NCBI GenBank assembly: GCA_029239755.1
Contig: JARBUI010000003.1
Location: 1-64,000 of the forward strand
Direction of reading: 5' to 3'
Origin: Clostridia bacterium
Lineage (GTDB): Bacteria > Bacillota > Clostridia > Lachnospirales > Cellulosilyticaceae
DNA length: 64,000 nucleotides
The translations under genes were made by a program, and so were the position numbers. Below are positions 52,375-60,663 of the stretch, in pieces; positions within the stretch are counted from its first letter, which is position 1, and the number at the start of each line of letters is the position of its first letter. Below the pieces are notes generated by a model, which saw only the letters and a program-made list of their open reading frames with translations, was not told where the DNA came from and made no database searches.

Positions 52375-53452
52375 AATTACTTCCTGATCCTCCGCATCCA
52401 CACTTGTTGCATCCGCATTTATTACAGCTGCAGCTTGGTTTTTTAGGACAGTCTTCTTCATCTCTAATTGTTTTTGCATCTCTTCCCACTTCTAGCGGCT
52501 GAATGCTTGGTTCAAGCAGATCTCCTACTACAAACTCTAAGCATCTGTTGTCTTCTTCATCTTCGATAGGTGATAGTTTTGGTGGTATTGTTAAGCCGGC
52601 ATGTTGGAACTTGTATTGAATAAAGTAAATAGATTTAATGTAAAGTGTAAGACCAATAGCAAAACAATCTTCATCTTGTGCTACTACTTTAGCAAGTGCC
52701 TGTGCTGAAATACCTTGTTGTACTGAGTTGTTTGCTTCAAAGTCCATGCATGCTTTTTCTTCGTGGCAGCAGTGTTTCTTTTTGCCATTTTGGCTTGAAA
52801 CAAACCCTACATAATTGATAGTTGGAACAAGTTTATTACATCCACATGGATTTTCTGGAGCATAAGATACGCCATAAGGTGTATATAAATCAAGTGTTAC
52901 TGCTGCTGGATTTGTACATGGGTCAAAACCACATTCACTTTCATCACCTAAATACCTAACTGTCATCATACCTTGTGCTGTTACTTTACAACAAGCATCT
53001 AATACTGTTACTGCAAATGTAACATCAATATCTTTTAATGTAATTCTGCTTAAGTTAGGGTTACCTTTTGTTGGTCTGATTTCTGAAAATCTTCCGCCTA
53101 CTGGGTCTACGAAATTAAAGTCAATATCTACTACTTGCAATTGAATTTTACAAGCACATTCTAAGTCTTTTTTTGATAATCCGTCAAAAAGAATATCTGT
53201 TGTTCTGTTGGTATCACATTGGCATACATCTTTTAATTCATCAAGACATACTACGCGGCAAAGGTTAATACCGCTTTCATCAAATACCACTGGAGCCATT
53301 AATGTAAGAAGTCTAGGTTCTCCAATTGGTGGGCACATTGCAACTGATTCTAATGGGGACAGTCTATTTTCAGCAGGATGGCATACATCACATACGCCTG
53401 CATTAGGTTTCGCAAAAAACTTTACGTCATTATTGCAACAACTTTTACTCAT
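52373..53452 (-). CDS. Cys-rich protein, probable spore surface protein
   Basis: A 359-residue protein without signal peptide or membrane helix and with about 32 cysteines. Many are in pairs or short motifs: 'SCCNND', 'CQCDTN', 'ECACKI', 'DACCKV', 'HCCHEE', and a tail 'SCSCNKCGCNKCGCGG'. The core has beta-rich segments ('VDIDFNFVDPVGG', 'KDIDVTFAVTVLDACC'). I do not know the family. A SigK-type promoter upstream and the Cys content recall disulfide-linked coat or exosporium proteins such as CdeC of C. difficile, by character only. AGGAGG before the ATG. Divergent from a possible beta-propeller gene. Confidence 0.8.
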   Translation of the reverse strand: MSKSCCNNDVKFFAKPNAGVCDVCHPAENRLSPLESVAMCPPIGEPRLLTLMAPVVFDESGINLCRVVCLDELKDVCQCDTNRTTDILFDGLSKKDLECACKIQLQVVDIDFNFVDPVGGRFSEIRPTKGNPNLSRITLKDIDVTFAVTVLDACCKVTAQGMMTVRYLGDESECGFDPCTNPAAVTLDLYTPYGVSYAPENPCGCNKLVPTINYVGFVSSQNGKKKHCCHEEKACMDFEANNSVQQGISAQALAKVVAQDEDCFAIGLTLYIKSIYFIQYKFQHAGLTIPPKLSPIEDEEDNRCLEFVVGDLLEPSIQPLEVGRDAKTIRDEEDCPKKPSCSCNKCGCNKCGCGGSGSN

Positions 53453-53512
53453 AATTTAAACCTCCTGTATGATTCTTCATAGTGGTGAATCATAATTTGT
53501 CGTTTCCAATAC

Positions 53513-53540
53513 TATAATATGGAAAATAAGGTCTTTTGGT
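53513..53540 (-). promoter_or_regulatory. SigK-like promoter of the Cys-rich gene
   Basis: On the minus strand AC (53539-53540), 17 bases, and CATATTATA (53513-53521), a full fit to the late mother-cell consensus AC-N16/17-CATANNNTA. The predicted start is about 55 bases before the start codon. Confidence 0.6.
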
Positions 53541-53642
53541 GACATTTATGTATAAATTTATTTTTAATAAATATATTTATATAAGAACTCTATCTTATTA
53601 TTTTATTATTACCAAAAGCCTTATAGATGTAGGAGGTTTATA

Positions 53643-54863
53643 ATGTCCTTTATATTTAATTACAACAATAATTTCTCTCTAGTGGATAACAATTCTAAGT
53701 ACGGCGTTTTTTGTCAATTTTATAATCACACTGGCTTATCAAGACCAGTACAAATCCAATCTTCAAACAGTCTGGAGTATAGTGGTGCAATGGATGAGTC
53801 AGGCAACCTTCATGTAGTTACTATGCCTACCCGTTATCAAATTAGTTATTTTTCTTACGACAACAATCATTACACTAAAAAGACATTAGTTGAAAATTCT
53901 ACAGAAACTTATACTTTTTCGAATCCAATGATTCATTGTATAAGTAATGAAGTTCATATCTTTTACTTATCAAACAAAGTCGGTTCTAATGCATACACTA
54001 TGGTTCATCAATCTTTAAGTACTTCATCTGTTGATACACTATTAGACACGAATTATACCCTTCAGAATATAAAAAGTTTCTCTTATAAAGATACTATTTA
54101 TATATTTTATATCATACAAAATAATCATTCTCTTCTTAAGTGCCTGAAAATAACAAGTGGTATTACAGAGGAAATAACGCTTCTTTCTTCTAAGATCCCT
54201 ATTTGTGATTATACTGTCTGTATAAGCGAAGATCACTTAGATATAGCGTATGTTGCTGAATTACACGGTAAATATCAGCTTGTATACTATAACACCCAAA
54301 CTAATGCTTCAATTATTCTCTGTCATACTTTAGTTCCTTCAAATCCTGTTATTTTTTGGTCCTATAATTACTTATGGATTAATTATGTAGATAACAATAA
54401 ACTTAATATATTACTTTCAATAGATAGAGGGTATTCATTTAGTTCTCCAGTATTATCTTCTATTCAGAATCCTATACGCAGATGTTCTTTTAGAACGAAT
54501 AAAGACTGTTCTTTGAAATGTACAGAACTTTATGCTTCTACTATAGGTTCGATACGTCTATGTACACTATTTTCAATTGACTTTGAACATATTCATTCTG
54601 ACTCTAAAATTCCTCTTGAACTTGAACTTCTTTTCGAAGGACTCTCTTTAACTCAAAGAGCATCTTCACATACCGATGAACTTACCCAAGAAAATGTACA
54701 ATTAAAAGAACAAATCAAGATCCTCAAACTCAAATATGAACAGACTCCATCTGGCTCACCTGCTGCCCCTGAGGAAAATAGTGCTGTCTCTTCATCTATC
54801 AAATCAGCAGCAAATGCTTTTATGGAAGAACTTCCTCTTTGGGATGCTCCACCCCGCTTATAG
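53643..54863 (+). CDS. Unknown protein, possible beta-propeller with coiled-coil tail
   Basis: A 406-residue cytosolic protein. Residues 1-330 are strand-rich with repeated patterns of the type 'IHCISNEVHIFYLSNKVG', 'IKSFSYKDTIYIFYIIQNN' and 'VFWSYNYLWINYVDN' that look like sheets of a beta-propeller (about six units). A coiled-coil segment 'ENVQLKEQIKILKLKYEQ' near 350-367 and a Pro/Ser/Ala tail follow. No family I recognise. GTAGGAGG before the ATG. Divergent from the Cys-rich gene, so a spore role is possible. Confidence 0.75.
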   Translation: MSFIFNYNNNFSLVDNNSKYGVFCQFYNHTGLSRPVQIQSSNSLEYSGAMDESGNLHVVTMPTRYQISYFSYDNNHYTKKTLVENSTETYTFSNPMIHCISNEVHIFYLSNKVGSNAYTMVHQSLSTSSVDTLLDTNYTLQNIKSFSYKDTIYIFYIIQNNHSLLKCLKITSGITEEITLLSSKIPICDYTVCISEDHLDIAYVAELHGKYQLVYYNTQTNASIILCHTLVPSNPVIFWSYNYLWINYVDNNKLNILLSIDRGYSFSSPVLSSIQNPIRRCSFRTNKDCSLKCTELYASTIGSIRLCTLFSIDFEHIHSDSKIPLELELLFEGLSLTQRASSHTDELTQENVQLKEQIKILKLKYEQTPSGSPAAPEENSAVSSSIKSAANAFMEELPLWDAPPRL

Positions 54864-54882
54864 ACCGCCTTAGGTTATTGCC

Positions 54883-54930
54883 TTAATATAATAAATAGCA
54901 CGCATTAATGCGTGCTATTTATTATATTAA
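54883..54930. terminator. 48-bp perfect palindrome, shared terminator
   Basis: Bases 54883-54930 are a perfect 48-base inverted repeat centred at 54906/54907 (core GCACGCATT/AATGCGTGC). It serves as a bidirectional terminator for two convergent genes. The stop codon of the minus-strand RseC-like gene (54905-54907) sits at the hairpin tip. Confidence 0.85.
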
Positions 54931-55330
54931 TAATATGAGGCAACATCTTTTTGTACCTATTTTTTTTATCTCTTTTATTAATTACTGTATAGGCTGCTAC
55001 CATACCTGCTAGTGCTCCTATGATCATTAGTAATTCTGAATTATTAAGCTTTATAAGCTGAGCTATGATGAATCCCCCACCAACTCCTCCTAAAAGTCCT
55101 AGTAGCGGTGCACCATACATAATATATGTGGCCTTTAAAAAACTTTCATTATCCAGTGAAATCTCAACAGTATCTCCGACCTTACTGCCGGCAGTATTAA
55201 TACATTTTAACTTACATTCTTTGGCCTCATGCACCGTATCACATGCATGGCAATCCCCACACATGTCCTGTCTTTTAATCTCCACAATAGCGTATTCTCC
55301 TTCTAGCTTTTGTACAATTCCGTTTGGCAT
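54905..55330 (-). CDS. RseC/MucC-like membrane protein
   Basis: About 141 residues. The N-terminal domain has clustered cysteines ('DMCGDCHACDTVHEAKECKLKC'; six Cys within a short stretch), and two membrane helices follow ('LLGLLGGVGGGFIIAQLI' and 'LLMIIGALAGMVAAYTV'). RseC proteins support electron flow to SoxR or sit near the Rnf complex; the Cys cluster may hold a metal. No rnf or sox gene is in the window. ATG at 55330 follows AAAGGAGG by five bases; 55363 lies in the upstream gene. Confidence 0.88.
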   Translation of the reverse strand: MPNGIVQKLEGEYAIVEIKRQDMCGDCHACDTVHEAKECKLKCINTAGSKVGDTVEISLDNESFLKATYIMYGAPLLGLLGGVGGGFIIAQLIKLNNSELLMIIGALAGMVAAYTVINKRDKKNRYKKMLPHIINIINSTH

Positions 55331-55352
55331 GTTCTCCTCCTTTATGTTCATC

Positions 55353-56000
55353 CTATTCTTCATCTAAATGCTTTTTAAACAGGCTCTTTATGACAAATAT
55401 AATCCCAATTATAATTAATATAACACATCCCATTTGAAGTACGATGTTTCTAGCTACTGTTCCTAGTTCATCAGCAATTAAATAGGCTCCCATAGCTCCA
55501 AATATTAAAATAGGCAGAACCGGCCAGCTTTGTCTTTCTATAATCCAAATCAGCATAAATGCAAGAACAGTAAAAAGCATAAGTGCGCCTATCGATAGAT
55601 GAAACCCTGCTATACCTGCCGGATCTTTTATAATAAGAAAAATACCCCAAAAAGTTAAAATAGAACCTATTGTTAAAATAACCGATTTTCTTTTATATAT
55701 GTACGCTGCTAGAAGCATAACACCTGGTATAAAAATGACACGTGCCGTCCAGCTGGAAGTCATAAGAAATCTTCCTGCAAACAACATAGAAACATTTGAA
55801 AAGAAAAAGACTGCTGCCATAAGCGTTATCATATTTTTGTTTCTTATGTAAACAAAACTAAAAATAATTCCTAATAAAATATTAATATACTCACCTAAAA
55901 ACACATTTGGCAAAAGGTTATTAATATCTAGTAAAAATACTATACCCGCTAGTATGCAGCTTATACCAATATACAAAAAAAAGCTTTGTTTACTATTCAA
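55353..56000 (-). CDS. Polytopic membrane protein, unknown
   Basis: About 215 residues with seven to eight hydrophobic segments and short loops; a C-terminal 'KSLFKKHLDEE' is basic then acidic. Helix pattern resembles LiaF-type membrane domains without the C-terminal part, but I do not assign a family. A TTG at 56000 follows AAAGGGTGG and is more likely than the ATG at 56024, which has no good site. Upstream of the RseC-like gene in one unit (22-base gap). Confidence 0.7.
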   Translation of the reverse strand: MNSKQSFFLYIGISCILAGIVFLLDINNLLPNVFLGEYINILLGIIFSFVYIRNKNMITLMAAVFFFSNVSMLFAGRFLMTSSWTARVIFIPGVMLLAAYIYKRKSVILTIGSILTFWGIFLIIKDPAGIAGFHLSIGALMLFTVLAFMLIWIIERQSWPVLPILIFGAMGAYLIADELGTVARNIVLQMGCVILIIIGIIFVIKSLFKKHLDEE

Positions 56001-56087
56001 ATGAACCACCCTTTCAATAATCATAACTTCTATTTCAAATTAATTATAATATATTTTAAAGTATTTTAATAGATTACCAAAAGAAAT

Positions 56088-56109
56088 AGGGCAGATTTGT
56101 ACCTACCCT
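56088..56109 (-). terminator. Short hairpin after gapN
   Basis: In the minus-strand RNA AGGGUAG pairs with CUGCCCU (7 bp, one G-U) around an eight-base loop, then ATTTCTTTT. About 17 bases past the stop. Confidence 0.5.
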
Positions 56110-56126
56110 ACCTCCCATCTACTTTT

Positions 56127-57587
56127 TTATTTCTTCTCAAAATTGATAACCATTGCTTTAACCCTCGTCATGGCTTCTATACTATAACGAATGCCTTGTA
56201 TGCCCATTCCTGATGCCTTAACTCCTAAGAACGGAAAATGATCTGGTCCTCTTTCAGTTTTATTGTTAATTTGGACTGTTCCCACATCTAATTGATTAGC
56301 TATATGAAAAGCCTGATCAATATTCTTAGTAAACACAGCTGATTGAAGTCCATATTCAGATTTATTAGCTATTTCAATGGCTTTTTCAGTACTCTCTACA
56401 CGCATGATTGGAAGTACAGGTCCAAAAGGTTCTTCCCATGCAAGTCTCATATCTTCTGTAATATTATCTATAAGAGTAGGATAAACTATGTTTTTCTCTC
56501 GTTTATTGCCTAAAAGCAGTGTCGCCCCCTTATCAAGTGCATCCTCAATAAGTTCACAGACAAAATCCGCAGCTTCATTAGAAATAAGCGGTACAATAAC
56601 TGTATCTTTCTTTCTTGGGTCGCCTACCTTAAGCTTTCTTACTCTATCCTTAATGTATCCAACTAATTCATCGGCTACTTCTTCTTTAACAATAACACGT
56701 TTAACAGCAGTACATCTTTGCCCTGAATAAGAAAAGGCCCCATTAACAATATCCTTAGCTGCTTCTTCAAGATCTGCATCTTCAAGAACAATAGCTGCAT
56801 CCTTGCCTCCAAGCTCCATAAGAAGAGGCTTCATAACCGTTACCTTCGAAATATGTCTTCCTATTTCTGTGCTGCCTGTAAAATTAATAAAATCAATAGA
56901 ATCATGAGTTACTGCATAGTCTCCTATTTCACTTCCTCTTCCAGTAATTGTATTAAGTACTCCTTTTGGGAGACCGGCCATTTCAAATATCTTAGCCATA
57001 TACAGTGCACTAATTGATCCTTGAGTAGGAGGTTTTAAAACCACCGTATTTCCGGCTACAATTGCTGGTGCTATTTTAGAAACTGAAAGATTAACAGGAT
57101 AATTAAAAGGTGAAATGGCAAGAACCGTTCCTAGCGGATAACGATTAACAAATGAAACCCTGTCTTTTCCATACCCTGGGAAAGCATCTGCTGACAGCAT
57201 CTCCCCTCTCATTTGTTTAGCAGCATCTGCTGTAAATAAAATGAAATCTGATGTACGTTTAACTTCTGCAAGACTTGAAGTAATATCTTTTGCTATTTCT
57301 ACTACCATAATGTCTGCAATTTCTTTTTGATAGTCTAAGAGTAAAAAGGCAACCTTATTTAGAATTTTAGCTCTTTCAATAAGCGGTACATCTGCCCATT
57401 CTTTTTGAGCAGCTTTAGCTGTAAGAATAACTTCATCCACTTCTTCTTTGGACATAGCAGGAATAGAACCCACTTTGCTGCCATCAATTGGAGAAAAGAT
57501 GTCTATAAGATTACCTGTGTTTGACAGCTTCCATTCGCCGTTAATATAATTTTTATAAACTCCCTCATGGCATATTTCTTTGAGCAT
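56127..57587 (-). CDS. gapN: NADP-dependent glyceraldehyde-3-phosphate dehydrogenase
   Basis: About 486 residues of the aldehyde dehydrogenase family. It oxidises glyceraldehyde 3-phosphate irreversibly to 3-phosphoglycerate and makes NADPH, bypassing the ATP step of glycolysis. The catalytic Cys is in 'YSGQRCTAVKRV' and the Glu in 'LLMELGGKD'. 'TERGPDHFPFLGVKASGMG' near the C terminus is the GapN-specific substrate region. The ATG at 57587 lies eight bases after AAAGGG; a GTG at 57596 is too close. Single gene. A broader ALDH is the alternative. Confidence 0.92.
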   Translation of the reverse strand: MLKEICHEGVYKNYINGEWKLSNTGNLIDIFSPIDGSKVGSIPAMSKEEVDEVILTAKAAQKEWADVPLIERAKILNKVAFLLLDYQKEIADIMVVEIAKDITSSLAEVKRTSDFILFTADAAKQMRGEMLSADAFPGYGKDRVSFVNRYPLGTVLAISPFNYPVNLSVSKIAPAIVAGNTVVLKPPTQGSISALYMAKIFEMAGLPKGVLNTITGRGSEIGDYAVTHDSIDFINFTGSTEIGRHISKVTVMKPLLMELGGKDAAIVLEDADLEEAAKDIVNGAFSYSGQRCTAVKRVIVKEEVADELVGYIKDRVRKLKVGDPRKKDTVIVPLISNEAADFVCELIEDALDKGATLLLGNKREKNIVYPTLIDNITEDMRLAWEEPFGPVLPIMRVESTEKAIEIANKSEYGLQSAVFTKNIDQAFHIANQLDVGTVQINNKTERGPDHFPFLGVKASGMGIQGIRYSIEAMTRVKAMVINFEKK

Positions 57588-57632
57588 ATTCTTCACCCTT
57601 TCAAAATAATGATAAATTTATATTACCCATAT

Positions 57633-58286
57633 TTATATGCAAGAATACTTTTTAAATGTCTGAGCTCCTATGCGGTCAATAAAATCCCCTAACTTTTCTC
57701 CTGGCTCAGCTTTTTCCCGATAAACCTCTATCATCTTATCAACTAACATAAGAGCCTGCTTTTCTGTGAGGTTTTCAGCTATAAGATTTGACTCCCTTGG
57801 ATGAAACCCACTGCTTCCCCCTGCTGCTACTCTAAACCCTGTAACATCTGCTATCACTCCAATGTCTTTACTGTAAACACTTCCGCATGCATTTCTGCAG
57901 CCTGCAACTCCGATTTTGGTTCTGCAGGGCATGGACTCCCATTGATATTTACGAGCTAACTTCATACCAGTTGATATAGTATTAAACTTGGACCTTTTGC
58001 AGTACCCCGCCGGACACATTTCGACATTTTTAACACTGTTTTGTTCTTTAACAGCTGGTTCCATATCTAATTCATTCCAAATAGATTCTAAGTCCTCTTC
58101 TTTTAAATTCGTAATGAGAAACCTTTGGCCTGACGTAATCTTTATAATGCCATTATATTTTTTTACTGTCTCTCCTATTTTGATAAGCTGCTCTGCTGTG
58201 ATGAACCCTCCGGGTATATAAGGCGTAATAGCGTAACGTCTTCTTCCGTTTTTTACCTTCTGTAAATTTCCATAATGTTTTCCCAT
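57633..58286 (-). CDS. Small sulfite/nitrite-reductase-like protein
   Basis: About 217 residues, only the half-repeat of a siroheme reductase: a ferredoxin-like half domain ('YAITPYIPGGFITAEQLIKIGE') and a [4Fe-4S]/siroheme-type half ('EMCPAGYCKRSKF', 'GVAGCRNACGSV'). The first cysteine pair is C-x4-C where most reductases have C-x5-C; the second is C-x3-C. Small proteins of this kind occur in anaerobes and their physiological substrate is unknown. The ATG at 58286 follows AAGGGG; 58304 lies in the leader. It follows the DUF4097 gene on the same strand. Confidence 0.85.
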   Translation of the reverse strand: MGKHYGNLQKVKNGRRRYAITPYIPGGFITAEQLIKIGETVKKYNGIIKITSGQRFLITNLKEEDLESIWNELDMEPAVKEQNSVKNVEMCPAGYCKRSKFNTISTGMKLARKYQWESMPCRTKIGVAGCRNACGSVYSKDIGVIADVTGFRVAAGGSSGFHPRESNLIAENLTEKQALMLVDKMIEVYREKAEPGEKLGDFIDRIGAQTFKKYSCI

Positions 58287-58304
58287 ATTTTTGCCCCTTA
58301 TCAT

Positions 58305-59378
58305 TTAGTTTTGATCTACACTAATATCTCCTGATGTTGAACTTATAGTAAGCATAGCATAAGGTTCCTTACCAATTGTAGCTGTAGCTTCATTTTGCTT
58401 TTTATTTTTATAATTCATATCAATATTCCCTTGTATATCTCCTGATACACAGTTTGCATCCATTTGAAAGCTTATATTCTCTGCAAGCTTAACAGTAATA
58501 TCTCCCGATGCAGCGTTTAGTTTAGTATAGTCTTCAATACTTGTATAGACCGCCTCTATCTCTCCTGATGCAGCACTTATTTCCCCTGAACCAGCTATGT
58601 TCTGAAGAGAAATATCTCCTGATGATGAATGAATGTTATACTTTTCTCCTATAAGCTCATCTATAGTAATGTCTCCAGAACTAACTTCTACATCTCCAGA
58701 ACCTCTTAAGTACTTAATATCTATATCCCCTGATGCTGTACTTAACGCATACTCACTGCACTCTATATTCTCTATATTAATATCTCCAGATGCCAAATCA
58801 CTGATAAACTTTTCTGCCTTCACTGGATAACTAAGATATAAATCCCCTGATGCCTGATGGGTTGCAATCTCTTTTAATTCCATTTCACTTAATAGACTTA
58901 TATCACCTGAAGAAGTTTGTATAATCATATCCCCTCTATAGCTTTTTGGAATAAATAACTCAACTTTATGATGAGAAGATCCAAGTCTAAAAAAAATAAT
59001 TTCAGGGATTCTTTGTCCTTTTGTAATAGTCAGAATACCATTTTTATTCTCTAGTTCGAAGAGTTCCTTATCTTTTAAAGGTTTGTCTGAGCTCTCAATA
59101 ACCTTTATGACTTCTTCATCTACTACGGATACTTCTATATCGGCATTATCAAAGTCTAGTCTTATCTTATTTATCCCTGTGCTTGCTATTTGTTCTTCCT
59201 TGACTTTTTTTGCTGCTCTTTCTGCTATATTGCCTAGATCTAAGTTAAAGTCAAAACTTATTTCATCACTTTGATTTATACGGTTTTTACTGACATAGCT
59301 TAGAAAACTAATGAGTCCGACTGCTATAAGAATAAGTATAGTAAGCTCAATAATTTGTATAATACGTATTTTTTTCAT
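58305..59378 (-). CDS. DUF4097 beta-repeat membrane-anchored protein
   Basis: A 357-residue protein. An N-terminal membrane helix (about 8-26) anchors it. An extracellular domain of at least ten short repeats with the core SGDI/SGEI follows (SSGDIS, ASGDLY, ASGDIN, ASGDID, SSGDIT, SSGDIS, ASGEIE, ASGDIT, VSGDIQ, TSGDIS), 17-27 residues apart, suggesting a right-handed beta-solenoid. The family is often encoded with PadR and DUF1700 genes, as here. Function unknown; envelope-stress sensing has been suggested for related LiaG-like proteins, which is inference. Coupled to DUF1700, three bases apart. Confidence 0.9.
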   Translation of the reverse strand: MKKIRIIQIIELTILILIAVGLISFLSYVSKNRINQSDEISFDFNLDLGNIAERAAKKVKEEQIASTGINKIRLDFDNADIEVSVVDEEVIKVIESSDKPLKDKELFELENKNGILTITKGQRIPEIIFFRLGSSHHKVELFIPKSYRGDMIIQTSSGDISLLSEMELKEIATHQASGDLYLSYPVKAEKFISDLASGDINIENIECSEYALSTASGDIDIKYLRGSGDVEVSSGDITIDELIGEKYNIHSSSGDISLQNIAGSGEISAASGEIEAVYTSIEDYTKLNAASGDITVKLAENISFQMDANCVSGDIQGNIDMNYKNKKQNEATATIGKEPYAMLTISSTSGDISVDQN

Positions 59379-59380
59379 AG

Positions 59381-60049
59381 TTATTGCTCCTTCATACTTC
59401 TCATATCGAAAATAAGCTTAATAATTTGTTCAATAACTGCTCCTAATATAAATATGATCCATGAATAGGCCCATATACTAAATTGAAAACTTATTAGAAG
59501 ATAAATAGCTACTATAAGTGTCCACATAATAGATATAAGTGATTTGGAAAGTTGATTTCTTTGAGTTCTTCCCTGTTTCCATTCCTTAAATTCTTCAACT
59601 AATGTTTCATCAGCTTTAAGATAACTGGGTTTTGACATGAAATGATAGATAAGAACACATGTTGTACTTCCAACTCCAAGTAAAAGAACAAGTACTGCAA
59701 TAACCCCATCTACACGAAATACTGCTGTAAGCAAAATTAAAAGTATCACACTTAAAATATATGCACCAACTGCTCCGGCAACCACCATTGCTGTTTTTTT
59801 GCGTTCTTTTTCCTCTCTTTCTATATTTAATACATCGCTTTGTTTAAGTCCTCGAATAAGCTCATCAACATCTCCAATACTTGCAATGACACTATTATAT
59901 GCATCTTCCGGCGACTTACCTAAGTCTACTAAGTCATTATATTTTTCTGTTAAATTAACAATAAGTTCTTCTTTAAGCTCAAAAGCTTTTTTAGTTTTTG
60001 GTGCCTCTTCAAATAACATCTCCACTTTACTTCTTATTTTACTATTCAT
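59381..60049 (-). CDS. DUF1700/HAAS-domain membrane protein
   Basis: A 222-residue protein. The N-terminal cytosolic HAAS-type helical domain (residues 1-70) contains 'SPEDAYNSVIASIGDVDELIRGL'. Four membrane helices follow in two pairs (about 90-135 and 175-215). Family members partner with PadR repressors and DUF4097 proteins; the HAAS domain probably contacts the PadR protein. GGGAGGG before the ATG. Confidence 0.9.
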   Translation of the reverse strand: MNSKIRSKVEMLFEEAPKTKKAFELKEELIVNLTEKYNDLVDLGKSPEDAYNSVIASIGDVDELIRGLKQSDVLNIEREEKERKKTAMVVAGAVGAYILSVILLILLTAVFRVDGVIAVLVLLLGVGSTTCVLIYHFMSKPSYLKADETLVEEFKEWKQGRTQRNQLSKSLISIMWTLIVAIYLLISFQFSIWAYSWIIFILGAVIEQIIKLIFDMRSMKEQ

Positions 60050-60080
60050 TTTTATTCCCTCCCAAAATAGATAACTTTTA

Positions 60081-60401
60081 CTAGATTAACTTATCAATGA
60101 GTTCTTTAGCTTCTTCCCAATCTTTCTTATTACTTGTATAAGCTGCTTTTCCAAGGGTTGTTATACTATAGTAACGTCTTCTTGCACCGGTTGTTTCATC
60201 TCCCCAATAAGATAATATAAATCCGGCTTGTTCTAGCCTACGAAAAGCACTATATAAAGTAGCTTCTTTAAGTTCATATTGATTACTGGTTTTTTCTTGT
60301 ATGGCTTTATTAATCTCGTATCCATAGCTGTCTTTTATAAGGAGCTGTGCTAATATAATTGTCTCCGTATGCCCTCTTATTAAATCTGATGTTATAGACA
60401 T
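60081..60401 (-). CDS. PadR family transcriptional regulator
   Basis: A 106-residue winged-helix repressor. 'ETIILAQLLIKDSYGYEINKAI' and 'LKEATLYSAFRRLEQAGFI' form the DNA-binding domain; 'GARRRYYSITTLGKAAY' is the wing, and one C-terminal helix dimerises. First gene of an operon with DUF1700 and DUF4097. An inverted repeat over its -35 box indicates autorepression. Start at the second of two adjacent start codons (GTG, ATG). Confidence 0.93.
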   Translation of the reverse strand: MSITSDLIRGHTETIILAQLLIKDSYGYEINKAIQEKTSNQYELKEATLYSAFRRLEQAGFILSYWGDETTGARRRYYSITTLGKAAYTSNKKDWEEAKELIDKLI

Positions 60402-60443
60402 CACATCATCTCACTTTCCTTAATACTTTTATCTTATAAATAT

Positions 60444-60479
60444 ATATTATTATTATATACCTCACCTGTCAAGGTATAT
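60444..60479 (-). promoter_or_regulatory. PadR operon promoter with operator
   Basis: TTGACA (60467-60472), 17 bases, TAATAT (60444-60449) on the minus strand. The inverted repeat ATATACCT-N9-AGGTATAT (60455-60479) spans the -35 box and spacer. Confidence 0.65.
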
Positions 60480-60585
60480 TACAAAAAAATATAGATATTT
60501 TTTCAAATCTTTAATATAAATATTTTTGATCCAGCTCTGGATTAGCACTTTAGAATCTGCTTTTAATAATAAATTATTTTAGCAT

Positions 60586-60614
60586 TTGCATATACTATGG
60601 GCATTGATTATAAT
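60586..60614 (+). promoter_or_regulatory. Promoter of the threonine dehydratase gene
   Basis: TTGCAT (60586-60591), 17 bases, TATAAT (60609-60614). It lies inside the longest frame of the gene, so the start codon must be the downstream ATG at 60664. A short ATCCAG-CT-CTGGAT repeat lies about 55 bases upstream (near 60531-60544). Confidence 0.7.
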
Positions 60615-60663
60615 AGGAAGTATATTGTTTTCTGAAATATCAACCAAACCGGAGGTTCTATCT

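Noticed and set aside
60586-60663. 26-residue N-terminal extension of threonine dehydratase
   Set aside because: A consensus promoter (TTGCAT-17-TATAAT) lies inside it, and the ATG at 60664 has a good ribosome site and matches the family start.
60405-60663. T-box leader before threonine dehydratase
   Set aside because: There is no AGGGTGGNACCGCG core and the transcript leader after the promoter is only about 45 bases.
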